A stretch of DNA of 64,000 bases from an uncultured Alphaproteobacteria bacterium (GCA_951812775.1 OX638326.1:1500335-1564334), one strand, 5' to 3'. Positions 1 through 8,838 are shown, counted from the stretch's first letter. Made by a program: numbers and translations. Notes: generated by a model not told the origin, from the sequence alone.

Positions 1-28
1 TCGCCGTAATAGAGCCGGTTCATGCGAA

Positions 29-39
29 CCCCCCCCCCC
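29..39. repeat. Poly-C homopolymer (11 C)
   Basis: Eleven consecutive C on the plus strand near the 3' end of the same transposase, read as Arg-Gly-Gly-Gly shortly before its stop. It is the second long G/C homopolymer in one 900-bp gene. Confidence 0.95.
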
Positions 40-436
40 GCATGAAAGCCCCAAAAGCGTTGTCGGACTTGCGCTGATTGTATTTCCAGCAGGTTTCGGC
101 CACGTAGAGCGGCGTGTAGCATTTACGGTAGTGGTGGTGCGAGCCGTACCAGGCCCGTTTGAGAAGCGACCAAAACTATTGGTGTGCGCCTCACCATCAA
201 CATATTCCCCGCGGCTGTGGTTGACCGTGGCATGTGCAATAGTTGAACGGACGGCGTTGTATGCTTTGAATTCATCGGTGATGAGCAATGAGCCTTCAGG
301 ATCAACGCTGTCACGAATGAATTTGAGAACACCTTTTCCAGTTAGGTCGCTTGCGACCCTCGCAACAACTTTACCTCCACGTTCTACCGCGCCGATAACC
401 GGTGTTTTGCGTGTGCCTCTGCCTCTTGGATTATGC

Positions 437-453
437 GGGGGGGGGGGGGGGGG
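437..453. repeat. Poly-G homopolymer (17 G)
   Basis: Seventeen consecutive G on the plus strand inside the broken IS1595 transposase. On the coding strand it encodes a run of six prolines between KENKSL and HNPRGRGT, a linker that is polar and variable in the family. Length changes here would shift the transposase frame. At 17 the frame is preserved. Confidence 0.95.
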
Positions 454-1029
454 TAACGATTTGTTTTCTTTGCGTTTATTCCGCTTACGAGGCTTTCCGC
501 CGACATAGGTTTCATCTGCTTCGACGATACCTTGAAGCAGAATTTCGCCTTGTTTGGTCGCCATTTGGGCGCGTATCCGCTACTGCATATACCATGCAGT
601 GGGCTGCGTCAGGTCAAGATCGCGAGCAAGCTGACAGCTTGACAGACTTTTCTTCGCATTCACAATCAGGCCGATGGCCATGAACCATTTTTGAAGGGGA
701 ACTCTTGTCTTTTCAAAAATCGTACCCGACAATACGTTGAAGCTGGACTTGCAGCCATGACAATTCCATCGACCAATCTTGCGCCCTTCGCTCTTGCGGG
801 CAACGTGCGTACTTCCACAGTGAGGGCAATGCGGGTCATCGCCCCACCGCACCCCTTCAAAATGCTCAATACAGGCTTCTTGATCTGGATAGCGTGTGAA
901 GATATTCAAAAGGTTCATGCTCAATCTCCTTATGAACAAGATAAAGAGATCAAGCCACAGCATCAAGCCTATAACTTATAACTGCGTAATGTTTTTTGAG
1001 ACGAAGATATAAAGAAAAACAATTTAAAA

Positions 1030-1679
1030 GTGTTTTTATCACTGTTTGGGGTACTCCTTTTCGGTGCTCAAAATGCAGCGGCCGCGCCCATAACGATTGG
1101 CAATCCGATTGTACCGGGCGGTATCACGGATGGCGCCCAAACAACCTATGTTGCCAAAGCGAGTTTCGGCGTTGGCGCTATTGGCAGTGAACTTCAGACA
1201 TGGTCATTGCATGCGCATACAGGTACGAGCGGACGCAGCATCACACCGATCCTGTTAGAGCTGATCAGCGGTGCGAATTATGCGCTGCGGGCCATTGGCG
1301 AAACCCAAACTGTCGGCGGCGGAATTTCTCTCGGCGTCAATACTGGCATCGCCTTTAATGTTCAGGAAGGTAGCGCGGCTATTACCAGTGGAAATTTCTT
1401 TTTCGGCTGGAAAGACGGTGGCCAGACATTTGCCAATGCCGGTGTTATCAATTTCCAGGGGCAGGTAGTTTCAATGTCCGGGCACTGACCGGCAATTCAA
1501 CCCAGAACATTACCAGTGCCGATATCGGTACGTCGCTGGAGTTCGGGAACTTTTTGTCCAATCGCGGTTACTCCGTCGCTGCAACAGCCGACCTCCCGGT
1601 TTCCGAGCCGGGCATGCTTGCAATTTTCGGGCTGGGCCTTATCGGACTGGGGATGGTCCGTCGTAAACATCGCTCATAA
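1030..1679 (+). pseudogene. PEP-CTERM protein, frameshifted and start-less
   Basis: First of four consecutive PEP-CTERM proteins, secreted proteins with a C-terminal sorting tag recognised by an exosortase. The open frame can start at GTG 1030 and gives a hydrophobic signal-like segment ending in NAAAA. The same frame stays open upstream to 1000 and encodes a basic stretch (KKNNLK) with no start codon, so the original N-terminus was probably lost when the neighbouring IS arrived. At the G run 1458-1461 the frame breaks into a TGA. Restoring one G continues as GSFNVRALTGNS and ends in a proper tag, SEPGMLAIFGLGLIGLGMV followed by RRKHRS, stopping at 1677-1679. A one-base loss in the G run is the simplest explanation; a sequencing error is possible. 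Confidence 0.75.
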
Positions 1680-1710
1680 AGCCAGACACGGCTAAACAGG
1701 GAAGATAACA

Positions 1711-2457
1711 ATGATAAAAACGACTATATTAAAGAGCGTCACAATCGTTTGCAGTTTTTGCCTCCTCTTCGTTAGCACTGTCGCGGTTCAGGCGGCACCG
1801 ATCATTGATCCGGGGCTTGGAGCCGGGAACCAGTACCGGTTGATGTTCCGGACCACGCTTACCCATGATGCGACATCAAACGACATCAGTGTTTACAACG
1901 CCTTTGTGACCAGTGTTTCCAATGCCAACGCAACCTTAGCCGCCCTTGGCACGACATGGATGGCGGTTGGGTCCACTGACACCGTAGATGCCCGCGACAA
2001 CACAAATACCAACCCTCTCACCGACACCGGCGTGCCGATTTATCTGCTCGATGGCACAACAAAGATCGCTGACAACAATGCCGATCTCTGGGATGGGACA
2101 ATCGACGCCTTTATCGAGCGTGATGAAAACGGTGATCTGAATCAGGGAGGCTCGGTCTTTACGGGGTCTGTCGCAGACGGCACAGCTGCGACATTTGCAG
2201 CTCTTGGCACCGGCTTTGGGTTTTCAAATGCAGGTCTTCCAAATGCAACAAATTCGAACTGGATCGCCGCTTCGGCGCCCGCTACCACGACGTCCCTGAC
2301 CTTTTTCGCCATATCCGGGCTAATCGAAGAGGGCGTTGCCCTGCCACCACTCTCCGAGCCGGGCACTTTGGCAGTCTTCGGTTTGAGCCTGTTAGGTCTT
2401 AGCATTGTGCGGCGCCGGAACCATAATGCAGCCGCATTTCACGCTGGAGAAAGCTGA
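1711..2457 (+). CDS. PEP-CTERM sorting domain protein
   Basis: Secreted protein of 248 residues, with an N-terminal signal peptide (roughly residues 1-28, ending VQAA) and a C-terminal sorting tag at about 215-236: SEPGT, a hydrophobic helix, then RRR. The first residue of the tag is Ser instead of the usual Pro, as in the broken paralog just upstream. A further 12 residues follow the arginines, longer than normal for this tag. The mature part is rich in Asn, Thr and Ala and has no recognised enzymatic motif. A good ribosome site (GGGAAG) precedes the ATG. It lies 31 bp after the broken paralog and 5 bp before the next. Family role by knowledge: surface or matrix protein processed by an exosortase, which is not present in this window. 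Confidence 0.85.
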   Translation: MIKTTILKSVTIVCSFCLLFVSTVAVQAAPIIDPGLGAGNQYRLMFRTTLTHDATSNDISVYNAFVTSVSNANATLAALGTTWMAVGSTDTVDARDNTNTNPLTDTGVPIYLLDGTTKIADNNADLWDGTIDAFIERDENGDLNQGGSVFTGSVADGTAATFAALGTGFGFSNAGLPNATNSNWIAASAPATTTSLTFFAISGLIEEGVALPPLSEPGTLAVFGLSLLGLSIVRRRNHNAAAFHAGES

Positions 2458-2462
2458 GATAA

Positions 2463-3134
2463 ATGTCTTTTACGGCCAACACTCTGATTACGAGGACCGG
2501 ACGGCATATCATTGCCGCGATGTCGCTCGCCGTCAGCCTGGCCGCCTTTAGCAGTACCAGTACTGCAGCACCCATCACCTTTGCCTATGAAGGGACTGTC
2601 GACAGTACGACGGGTGGCGCCGCGTTTGACGCCTTTTTGGGCGAAACGCTGCGCATCGACTATACCTATGATGACGCAACAATCGATACCAACCCCGACC
2701 CGACCCAGGGTGCCTTTGCCAGGATAACGCTTGCTGTCTCCGTAACCGGCGGCTACGCGGCAACATTGGGGTTTGATATGACCACCGATGATGACCCGCT
2801 GGGGGATCATTTCACGATTGATTCAAACAGCACCCTGCCGGGACCTCACCAGACGGTCGGTGGACTCGATCTGGTTGGCTTCGCGCTGGATATTACCGAC
2901 ATCACCTCGACGACTTTTGTCGATGACTCTCTGCCGCTGTTTCAGCCTTTTACAACGCTGATTAGTACAATGGTTCTCACCTTTTCTGATGGCGGTACCG
3001 ATTCTGGCACCATTCAGGCCAATTTCGTCAACATTGCCGAAGACGTGCCGGAACCTGGCGCGCTCATGGTCTTCGGTTTTGGCCTGGCCGGTCTGGGAGT
3101 CATCCGGCGGCGTAGATCTTTTACGAAAATCTGA
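2463..3134 (+). CDS. PEP-CTERM sorting domain protein
   Basis: Secreted protein of 223 residues. A basic and hydrophobic signal peptide covers about residues 1-36 (cleavage near TAAP). The canonical C-terminal tag starts near residue 195 with VPEPGALMVFGFGLAGLG and ends in RRRR. The middle is acidic and Thr/Asp rich, with no known catalytic motif. GGAGAAAG lies upstream of the ATG and overlaps the end of the preceding gene, so the two are probably co-transcribed. It resembles its neighbours in the tag and signal peptide but little in between, which is usual for this class. Confidence 0.85.
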   Translation: MSFTANTLITRTGRHIIAAMSLAVSLAAFSSTSTAAPITFAYEGTVDSTTGGAAFDAFLGETLRIDYTYDDATIDTNPDPTQGAFARITLAVSVTGGYAATLGFDMTTDDDPLGDHFTIDSNSTLPGPHQTVGGLDLVGFALDITDITSTTFVDDSLPLFQPFTTLISTMVLTFSDGGTDSGTIQANFVNIAEDVPEPGALMVFGFGLAGLGVIRRRRSFTKI

Positions 3135-3145
3135 TCATCAATAAG

Positions 3146-3847
3146 ATGACAAAATTCATTTCAATACCTGTCCTGGCTCTGGTGGCAATGTTGACGCTAC
3201 CCGCAAACGGCATGGTGATCAGCTTTTCAGAAACCGAATTCGCCAATGGCAGTTGGTCGACGGTTGAAGTACTCGACACCACGCCAAACGACTCTTTCAC
3301 CATTAGCGGTACGCAACTGACACCTGGCGGCAATCCGGGTGCCTATCGTCAGGTCGTCAATCAGATCAATACGCCAACTGCGTCCAGCGTTATCGCCGGG
3401 CATTTTCACTCCGGCTTTACCTATGACCCAGGCACGGATGGCGCGTTTAGCAGTTTTGATATTTCGTTCGACGGCATTAGCGACCCAAGCACCGCCGGCG
3501 GCGCGATGGGATATGGCCTGCTCCTGCGGCAGAGTGGCAATTATTATCGCGTCAACGTTGGGTTCGCCGTTAACGGCTTGGGCTGGACCAGCCTTTCAGC
3601 GAGCGGCATAACAGAATCCGATTTCATCTCACAGAATGGTGGGACACTTGATTTATCGACCGGTGGCTGTGCCATCGATATCGGCATTTATGTCTCGAAC
3701 GGCACGCTTGGTGAACCATCAATCAACACTGGTGGATTTGACAATCTATCCTTGGACATAAACGTCCCGGAACCTGGAACGCTTATGGTGTTCGGCTTCG
3801 GGCTGTTCGGTCTAATGGCAAACCGGCGACGCAAACAGCTTATATAG
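3146..3847 (+). CDS. PEP-CTERM sorting domain protein
   Basis: Secreted protein of 233 residues and the last of the PEP-CTERM run. The signal peptide covers residues 1-22 (cleavage near ANG). The mature domain (SFSETEF... FDISFDGI... GGFDNLSLDI) looks like a beta-sandwich. The tag starts at about residue 207 with VPEPGTLMVFGFGLFGLMA and is followed by RRR. It begins 11 bp after the preceding gene. Exosortase-dependent sorting is inferred from the tag alone. Confidence 0.85.
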   Translation: MTKFISIPVLALVAMLTLPANGMVISFSETEFANGSWSTVEVLDTTPNDSFTISGTQLTPGGNPGAYRQVVNQINTPTASSVIAGHFHSGFTYDPGTDGAFSSFDISFDGISDPSTAGGAMGYGLLLRQSGNYYRVNVGFAVNGLGWTSLSASGITESDFISQNGGTLDLSTGGCAIDIGIYVSNGTLGEPSINTGGFDNLSLDINVPEPGTLMVFGFGLFGLMANRRRKQLI

Positions 3848-4051
3848 AAGAGAAATCTTGCCATTGCATCAGTCGCCAGTTTCGGCGACCCTGTCGTTAT
3901 AGAAACGAAAATGCAGATGACGACACTGCAAAACAATACTGTGATCGCGCCCAACAACCGCACCGCCCAATATGGGCTACTCGCCTATCTCGGTGCTGTT
4001 ATATCGCTGGTCTTCTGTTTCTGAAAAGCCAGCTTTACCTTTCTGGCGCCT

Positions 4052-5056
4052 TTGCTCGGTCTAAGCATTATTGAAATCGATCCACATATACAGGCCCTCA
4101 TCATGTGGCTCTTTGCTGCCGGCGCTGTTGGTGCCCTCGTTATCGACCGTCGTCAGCATGGCAAGAACCTGCCGATGATGATTGGCATCACCGCCCTGAT
4201 CATTATCATTGGCACCCTGTATGGGTTTTATCACGATGCCATTCTGGCAACCGGCTATGTACTCCTGTTAATTACCGCCTTTCTCAATCAGAATCGTAGC
4301 CTGGCGTTTCTCAACGGTCAGATCCAGGCGCAAGCGATTGCGCTCTCGAATATCAACAACTCTCTGGAACAGCGGGTTGATGAACAGGTCACAGAAATTG
4401 AAAAGCTGGCCCGCCTCAAACGGTTTTTACCGGGCGAGGTTGCAAATCTTGTTACCGATGAAGACAAGGAATCGCTCCTCAAGAGTCACCGTCGTTATAT
4501 TGCCTGTCTGTTCTGTGACATCCGCCGATTTACCTCGATGACCGAGAGCATGGAACCTGAGGATGTAATCGATGTCCTCCGCAGCTTTCATGAAGAGGTA
4601 GGTAAATTGACCGAGAAATATCAGGGAACTATCGGCTATCGGGCGGGCGATGGCGTTATGGTATTTTTTAATGACCCGATTCCTTGTGATGATCCGGACC
4701 TGCGTGCCATTAAGTTAGCACTGGAGCTACGGACATCCTTTGCGGCCTTGTGCGAAGATTGGCGGAAGCTCGGAGCCGATGTCGGGCTGGGTGTCGGGGT
4801 TGCCAGCGGTTATGCAACTATGGGTGTCATCGGCGTTGAAGGGCGATTTGACTACACACCAATTGGCAATGCGGTAAACCTCGCCGCCCGGCTAAGCGAT
4901 CGGGCCAAGGATAGTGAAATTCTGATCAGCCGTCGTTGTCATGGTGAGGTTGAGGATGCCGTTAAGACAACGACCGCCGGCGAAATATCCCTCAAAGGTA
5001 TTGCCCAGCCGGTCGAAGTGTTTCTGCTCGATGGGTTACGCCAGACAACGCCTTGA
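4052..5056 (+). CDS. Membrane-anchored class III adenylate/guanylate cyclase
   Basis: Nucleotide cyclase with an N-terminal membrane part (helices near 13-32, 41-60 and 64-80), a coiled coil (about 90-122) and a class III cyclase domain from about 148. Visible catalytic residues are the metal-binding Asp156 (CDIRRFTS) and Asp200 (RAGDGVMVFF), Asp267 in the substrate region (FDYTPIG), and Asn276 and Arg280 (GNAVNLAAR). The track start is a TTG. However, the same frame is open upstream from an ATG at 3911 except for one TGA at 4022-4024, and that extension adds another hydrophobic helix, so the ancestral protein probably began at 3911 and lost it by a nonsense change. The catalytic domain is intact. 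No dedicated effector is visible nearby. Confidence 0.85.
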   Translation: MLGLSIIEIDPHIQALIMWLFAAGAVGALVIDRRQHGKNLPMMIGITALIIIIGTLYGFYHDAILATGYVLLLITAFLNQNRSLAFLNGQIQAQAIALSNINNSLEQRVDEQVTEIEKLARLKRFLPGEVANLVTDEDKESLLKSHRRYIACLFCDIRRFTSMTESMEPEDVIDVLRSFHEEVGKLTEKYQGTIGYRAGDGVMVFFNDPIPCDDPDLRAIKLALELRTSFAALCEDWRKLGADVGLGVGVASGYATMGVIGVEGRFDYTPIGNAVNLAARLSDRAKDSEILISRRCHGEVEDAVKTTTAGEISLKGIAQPVEVFLLDGLRQTTP

Positions 5057-5143
5057 ATTTGATTCATTGCAGCGCTCGCCTAAAGTAGGCAGGACTTTTC
5101 AGTCAACTTGTTCAAAATAAATAGAATTACCAGAGGGAAAAGG

Positions 5144-6178
5144 ATGAGGAACATACTAAGCAAAGCAACGGCAATCGTTGCAGCCGGCGCGCTCATGAGC
5201 GCTGCGGCGGGCAGCGCTTCTGCCAATGAGATGGAAAAATTTTACAAAGGCAAAACGGTTAAGGTTGTCGTCGGATTCAGTTCCGGTGGTGGCTATTCAA
5301 AATACTGTTTCCAGTTGGTTCGTTATCTCGGCAAATATGTGCCGGGCAACCCCAACATCGTCTGCCAGTTCATGAAGGGCGGCGGCGGCGTTAAAGCAGC
5401 CAACTACATGTATAATGCCGGCCCGCGCGATGGCAGCATCATTGGCATGTTGTCTGACTATATGTCAGTGGCCCAGCTTCTGCGCCCCAAGAAGATCAAA
5501 TATGACGCCCGGAAGTTCTCCTATCTCGGCGTTATGGTGCCGGCCAACCCGGTTCTGATGTCCTGGCATACCGGCAAGGTCAAAACACTGGAAGATCTGA
5601 AAAAGATTCCGATGGCCGTTGGGCTGACCGGTAAATCATCTGCTGGTGGCATTAACACCGCGACGATGAACACCTATCTGGGAACCAAGATCAAATTCGT
5701 CTTCGGTTATGGCGGCACCAGCAAGATCGCAATCGCGATGGAGGCCGGCGAAGTCGAAGGCAGCATCAGCTCATGGGTCAGCTGGAAATCCCGCGCCCAG
5801 GCATGGATCAAGGATAAGAAGATTATCCCGATCATTCAGGTTGGCCTAAAGAAGGCAACCGATCTGCCAAACGTGCCGTTGATGCTCGATCTCGCCAAGA
5901 CCAAGGAAGACCGTGCGGTCATCCAGCTGATTTCCGGTGGCGGTCCGTTCGGTCGTTCGATCGTTGGCCCTCCGGGCATGGCGAAGTACCAGGTCGCTGG
6001 CTGGCGCAAGGCGTTTGACATGACAATGGCTGATCCGAAATTCCGGTCTGATGCCAAAAAACGCAGCATCACCATTGAACCTGCATCAGGTGCCGACGTT
6101 CAGCCGATCGTTGATCGCATCCTGAACACGCCGAAACATATCGTCGCCAAGGCGAAACGCGATCTCGGTATCAAGTAA
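5144..6178 (+). CDS. TTT-family (Bug/TctC-like) periplasmic solute receptor
   Basis: Tripartite tricarboxylate transporter receptor of 344 residues. The ATG at 5144 is chosen over the TTG at 5108 because it has a purine-rich AGAGGGAAAAGG site and directly starts a clean signal peptide (MRNILSK..., cleavage near SASA). The mature start FYKGKTVKVVVGFSSGGGY is the hallmark of this family, whose first strand and glycine-rich loop bind carboxylates; GPRDGSIIGML and GYGGTSKIAIAMEAGEVEG are also typical. No TctA or TctB membrane subunits are adjacent, so it is an orphan receptor here. It ends just before a strong terminator. Confidence 0.9.
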   Translation: MRNILSKATAIVAAGALMSAAAGSASANEMEKFYKGKTVKVVVGFSSGGGYSKYCFQLVRYLGKYVPGNPNIVCQFMKGGGGVKAANYMYNAGPRDGSIIGMLSDYMSVAQLLRPKKIKYDARKFSYLGVMVPANPVLMSWHTGKVKTLEDLKKIPMAVGLTGKSSAGGINTATMNTYLGTKIKFVFGYGGTSKIAIAMEAGEVEGSISSWVSWKSRAQAWIKDKKIIPIIQVGLKKATDLPNVPLMLDLAKTKEDRAVIQLISGGGPFGRSIVGPPGMAKYQVAGWRKAFDMTMADPKFRSDAKKRSITIEPASGADVQPIVDRILNTPKHIVAKAKRDLGIK

Positions 6179-6206
6179 AATTCAAACGCAGTTTGTTTGA
6201 AGATTT

Positions 6207-6236
6207 AAGCGGTCCCTTCGGGGGCCGCTTTTTTTT
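6207..6236 (+). terminator. Rho-independent terminator
   Basis: Stem AAGCGGTCCC / GGGGCCGCTT (one G-T wobble) with a TTCG loop, followed by a run of T. It lies 29 bp after the solute receptor stop. Confidence 0.9.
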
Positions 6237-6311
6237 GAAAACCGCCTGGCCGCTCGTTGACCGGTTTGGTCGTTCGCCGGATACTGATCAAAACTCGAAC
6301 AGGAACACTTG

Positions 6312-7535
6312 ATGGCTGAACGCGACCCCATAATCATTTCCGGTGCCGGGCCGGTGGCAATGGTCCTTGCCGTCGCGCTCCATCGCGAAGGCGTGCCGTT
6401 CATTGCCCTGGAGCAACTCGACGAACCTTTTGTTGATCAGCGGGCCGCCTCGCATCACCCGCCAACTGTTGAGATGCTGGACAACCTTGGCCTCGCAGAG
6501 CACATGATCGCTGAAGGGCTCAAATCGCCGGTATACCGGTTCCATGACCGGGTGACCCATGATGTCATTGCGGAGTTCGATCTCGGACTGCTGGCCGATG
6601 AGGTGAAATTTCCCTACGTCGTGCAGTACGAACAGTACAAGCTGGTGCGCAAGGTGATCGAGCTGTTCGGCGATGACCCGACTTTTGACGTGCGATTTTC
6701 CCATGCCGTCACCGGGTTCGAACAGTTCGACGATCACGTAATGGTCGATGTGGAGCGGGCCGATGGCAGTATCGAAAAAATCCGTGGCTCCTATCTGGTG
6801 GGCTGTGATGGCGGGAGATCAGTCGTTCGCAAGGCAGCCGACATAGCCTTCGAAGGGTTCACCTATCCCGAAAAATTTATCAAGATTGGCACCTATTTTG
6901 ACCTGACCGCGCATGATGACCGCATCGCGATCCGCAATTATTTCTCGCACCCCGAAGAATGGTGCAACCTGTTTCGGGTGAAGGGCGAGCCCGACAAGCC
7001 GGATATCTGGCGCTTCGTTGTCCCCATGAAAGTTGGTGAAACCGAAGAAGAGGCAAAACGCGAAGACGCCATGCAGGAGCGCCTCAAACGGTTCTTTCCG
7101 CGAGACGAGGATTACGAGATTGCCTACGCCAATGTTTATATGGTGAGCCAGTGCGTCGCCGATACGTTTAATAAAGGTCGCGTGGTTCTCGCCGGTGATT
7201 CCGCGCATGTGAATAATCCCATCGGTGGAATGGGTCTCAATGGCGGTATCCATGACGCTATCAATCTCGCCCCTAAACTCGCCGCGGTCTGGAAGGGCGA
7301 AAGTGGCATGGAGCTGTTTGACCTCTATACTCGCCAGCGCCACAAGGCCTCGACTGATTTCACCCAGGCTCAGACAATCGCCAACAAAAAGCAGCTCGAA
7401 GAACGGGACCCGGAGCAACGTAAAAAGAGACTCGCTGAAATGCGGGCAACCAGCGAAGACCCCGAAAAAGCCAAAGCCTATATGCGCCGCGCCCAGCTGA
7501 TCGACAGCGTCAAAGCGGCGGAAACGATTACCTGA
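6312..7535 (+). CDS. FAD-dependent monooxygenase (PHBH/UbiH-like)
   Basis: Flavin monooxygenase of 407 residues. An N-terminal dinucleotide fold (SGAGPVAMVLAVAL, residues about 10-25) is followed by the DG motif (VGCDGGRSVVRKAA) and the GD motif (GRVVLAGDSAH, then NPIGGMGLNGGIHDA), the three signatures of the aromatic-ring hydroxylase group that uses NAD(P)H and O2. The ATG at 6312 is preferred to the TTG at 6309; CAGGAAC lies upstream. The substrate cannot be read from sequence, but the many aromatic-degradation genes in the window make an aromatic acid or phenol plausible. It starts about 75 bp after the terminator, so it has its own promoter. Confidence 0.85.
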   Translation: MAERDPIIISGAGPVAMVLAVALHREGVPFIALEQLDEPFVDQRAASHHPPTVEMLDNLGLAEHMIAEGLKSPVYRFHDRVTHDVIAEFDLGLLADEVKFPYVVQYEQYKLVRKVIELFGDDPTFDVRFSHAVTGFEQFDDHVMVDVERADGSIEKIRGSYLVGCDGGRSVVRKAADIAFEGFTYPEKFIKIGTYFDLTAHDDRIAIRNYFSHPEEWCNLFRVKGEPDKPDIWRFVVPMKVGETEEEAKREDAMQERLKRFFPRDEDYEIAYANVYMVSQCVADTFNKGRVVLAGDSAHVNNPIGGMGLNGGIHDAINLAPKLAAVWKGESGMELFDLYTRQRHKASTDFTQAQTIANKKQLEERDPEQRKKRLAEMRATSEDPEKAKAYMRRAQLIDSVKAAETIT

Positions 7536-7548
7536 CCCTCTCTCCTGC

Positions 7549-7594
7549 GTCACCCTGGACCGCGATATGGGTTCCCGCATCAGGTGCGGGGTGA
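7549..7594. repeat. Palindromic intergenic repeat
   Basis: Inverted repeat with ends GTCACCCTG and CGGGGTGAC around an imperfect inner palindrome. It matches the dispersed GTCACCCCGGA-type palindromes common between genes of Alphaproteobacteria. It sits right after the monooxygenase stop. Confidence 0.6.
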
Positions 7595-7688
7595 CGTATA
7601 GAGACAGTCTGTTCTACTTTTTCCCTCATTGCCGGTGATTCACCCCGTGTAGCGGTCTTACCCAAGCTTCGCAACAACCCCTCTTTCG

Positions 7689-7777
7689 TCATGCCCGGAC
7701 CTTCGTCCGCCTTGCGGCCTCAGCCGGGCATCCAGGGATACAAAAGACTGAATCCCCGGGTCACGCCCGGGGATGAC
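7689..7777. repeat. Palindromic intergenic repeat
   Basis: Outer arms GTCATGCCCGG (7689-7699) and CCCGGGGATGAC enclose two further hairpins, including CCCCGGG-tcacg-CCCGGGG at 7754-7772. It is the same repeat class as the one at 7549 and sits between two convergent genes, where it could act as a bidirectional terminator. Confidence 0.65.
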
Positions 7778-7794
7778 AAATACAAATGAGCTAA

Positions 7795-8838
7795 TTAACC
7801 AACCGTCGGTAGCGGCACGTCATATTTTTCTGCGACCTCGACGACTTTTGCCCATACCTTTGGCGGCACGATATAGCCGTTCTTTATGCGCTCTTCATAG
7901 ATCGCATCGCTACGTTCGCCGGGCATCAGGATTTCATCAACATCATCTGCCTTGGGCAGGGTTTTAATGACATCCGCCAGCGCTTCAACCTGATTGCTGT
8001 ATTCTTCCAGATCACCGAATTGCGAAATATCAATCGCCGCCAGCAAGGCACTTTGATGATGGCGTTGGTTCTCCCCCCTGATCCAGGGCTCAAGGATCGC
8101 GCGGCCTGCCATCAGGCTGGTCATGCATTCAAACATCAATGACAGCCCAGAGCCTTTCGGACCGCCAAGCGGTGTGGGCAATGTGGCCTTTTGCGGATCG
8201 GTGGTCGGGTTTCCTTCATCATCCAGGGCCCAGCCTTCACCAAGCGGTTCGCCCGAAACCTTGTGCTGCAGCAATTTGCCAACGCCGGCGATTGCGGTCG
8301 ATAAATCCAGCGATATTATGCGCCCATTACCGCGTGGTACCGCCATGGCAATCGGGCTGGTCGAGACGCCACCCGCCTTGGTCCCGTAATACGCCATATT
8401 GGGTTGCGAGCCGCCCATATAGAGCGCCGCCATCCCTGCCTCGGCCACCTGCCGGGTATACATGCTCACGGCGCCTGTATGCTTCGTATCACCGACAACG
8501 ACCCAGCCCACACTGACCTGTTTGGCCTTTTCCAGCGCCTTTTCAATCGCGAGGTTGAGGGCAATCTGGCCATGGCTGTGATCGCCGTCAATCACCACGG
8601 CGGCCGGTGTTTCCTTAATGATTTTCATCTGCGGCCGAGGATTTACGACACCTCGATCAAGCCGCAACATATATTGCGGGACCCGCACCAGCCCGTGCGA
8701 TTCAATGCCCCGCAGATCAGCCCAGACCAACCCCTCCGCAACAAGCAAGGCCTCATCGGACGGACAATCCCGTGCTTCAAAAATCCCGACCAGTAATTCC
8801 GTAGCCGCTTCACGCGTTATTCTGACGCCGTCTGACAT
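7795..8838 (-). CDS. Ldh_2-family malate/lactate/ureidoglycolate dehydrogenase
   Basis: NAD(P)-dependent dehydrogenase of 347 residues from the type-2 malate/L-lactate dehydrogenase family, which does not use a classical Rossmann fold. Visible signatures are DLRGIESHGLVRVPQY near residue 45 (catalytic His), GDTKHTGAVSMYTRQ (normally NSNHFG), STSPIAMAVPRG, and PTPLGGPKGSGLSLMFE. The length is normal. The substrate cannot be set: members oxidise malate, lactate, ureidoglycolate or diketogulonate-type compounds. It is transcribed divergently from the hydrolase at 8958 with about 120 bp between them, so a shared control region is likely. Confidence 0.85.
   Translation of the reverse strand: MSDGVRITREAATELLVGIFEARDCPSDEALLVAEGLVWADLRGIESHGLVRVPQYMLRLDRGVVNPRPQMKIIKETPAAVVIDGDHSHGQIALNLAIEKALEKAKQVSVGWVVVGDTKHTGAVSMYTRQVAEAGMAALYMGGSQPNMAYYGTKAGGVSTSPIAMAVPRGNGRIISLDLSTAIAGVGKLLQHKVSGEPLGEGWALDDEGNPTTDPQKATLPTPLGGPKGSGLSLMFECMTSLMAGRAILEPWIRGENQRHHQSALLAAIDISQFGDLEEYSNQVEALADVIKTLPKADDVDEILMPGERSDAIYEERIKNGYIVPPKVWAKVVEVAEKYDVPLPTVG

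Larger units (their letters stand above)
20..918 (-). pseudogene. IS1595-family transposase, broken
   Basis: Decayed transposase of the IS1595 (ISXO2-like) family. Read on the minus strand from the ATG at 916-918, which has an AAGGAGA ribosome site just upstream, it shows an N-terminal zinc ribbon (CPHCGS and CHGC). The DDE-type domain follows with EADETYVGGK, TPVIGAVERGG, ITDEFKAYNA and, near the C-terminus, FWSLLKRAWYGSHHHY. Two lesions disrupt it: an in-frame TAG at 580-582, where the family usually has Gln (YMQ*RIRAQ), and a frameshift near 174-180, where a few codons between HTNS and FWSLL are missing. Runs of 17 G and 11 C lie inside the gene but keep the frame as given. It ends at a TGA at 20-22. 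The terminal repeats of the element were not identified; the left one may lie outside the window. Confidence 0.85.

Noticed and set aside
6819..7580. Long minus-strand frame of 253 codons opposite the FAD monooxygenase
   Set aside because: The plus-strand frame has clear family motifs; the opposite frame is a codon-bias shadow with no ribosome site or motif.
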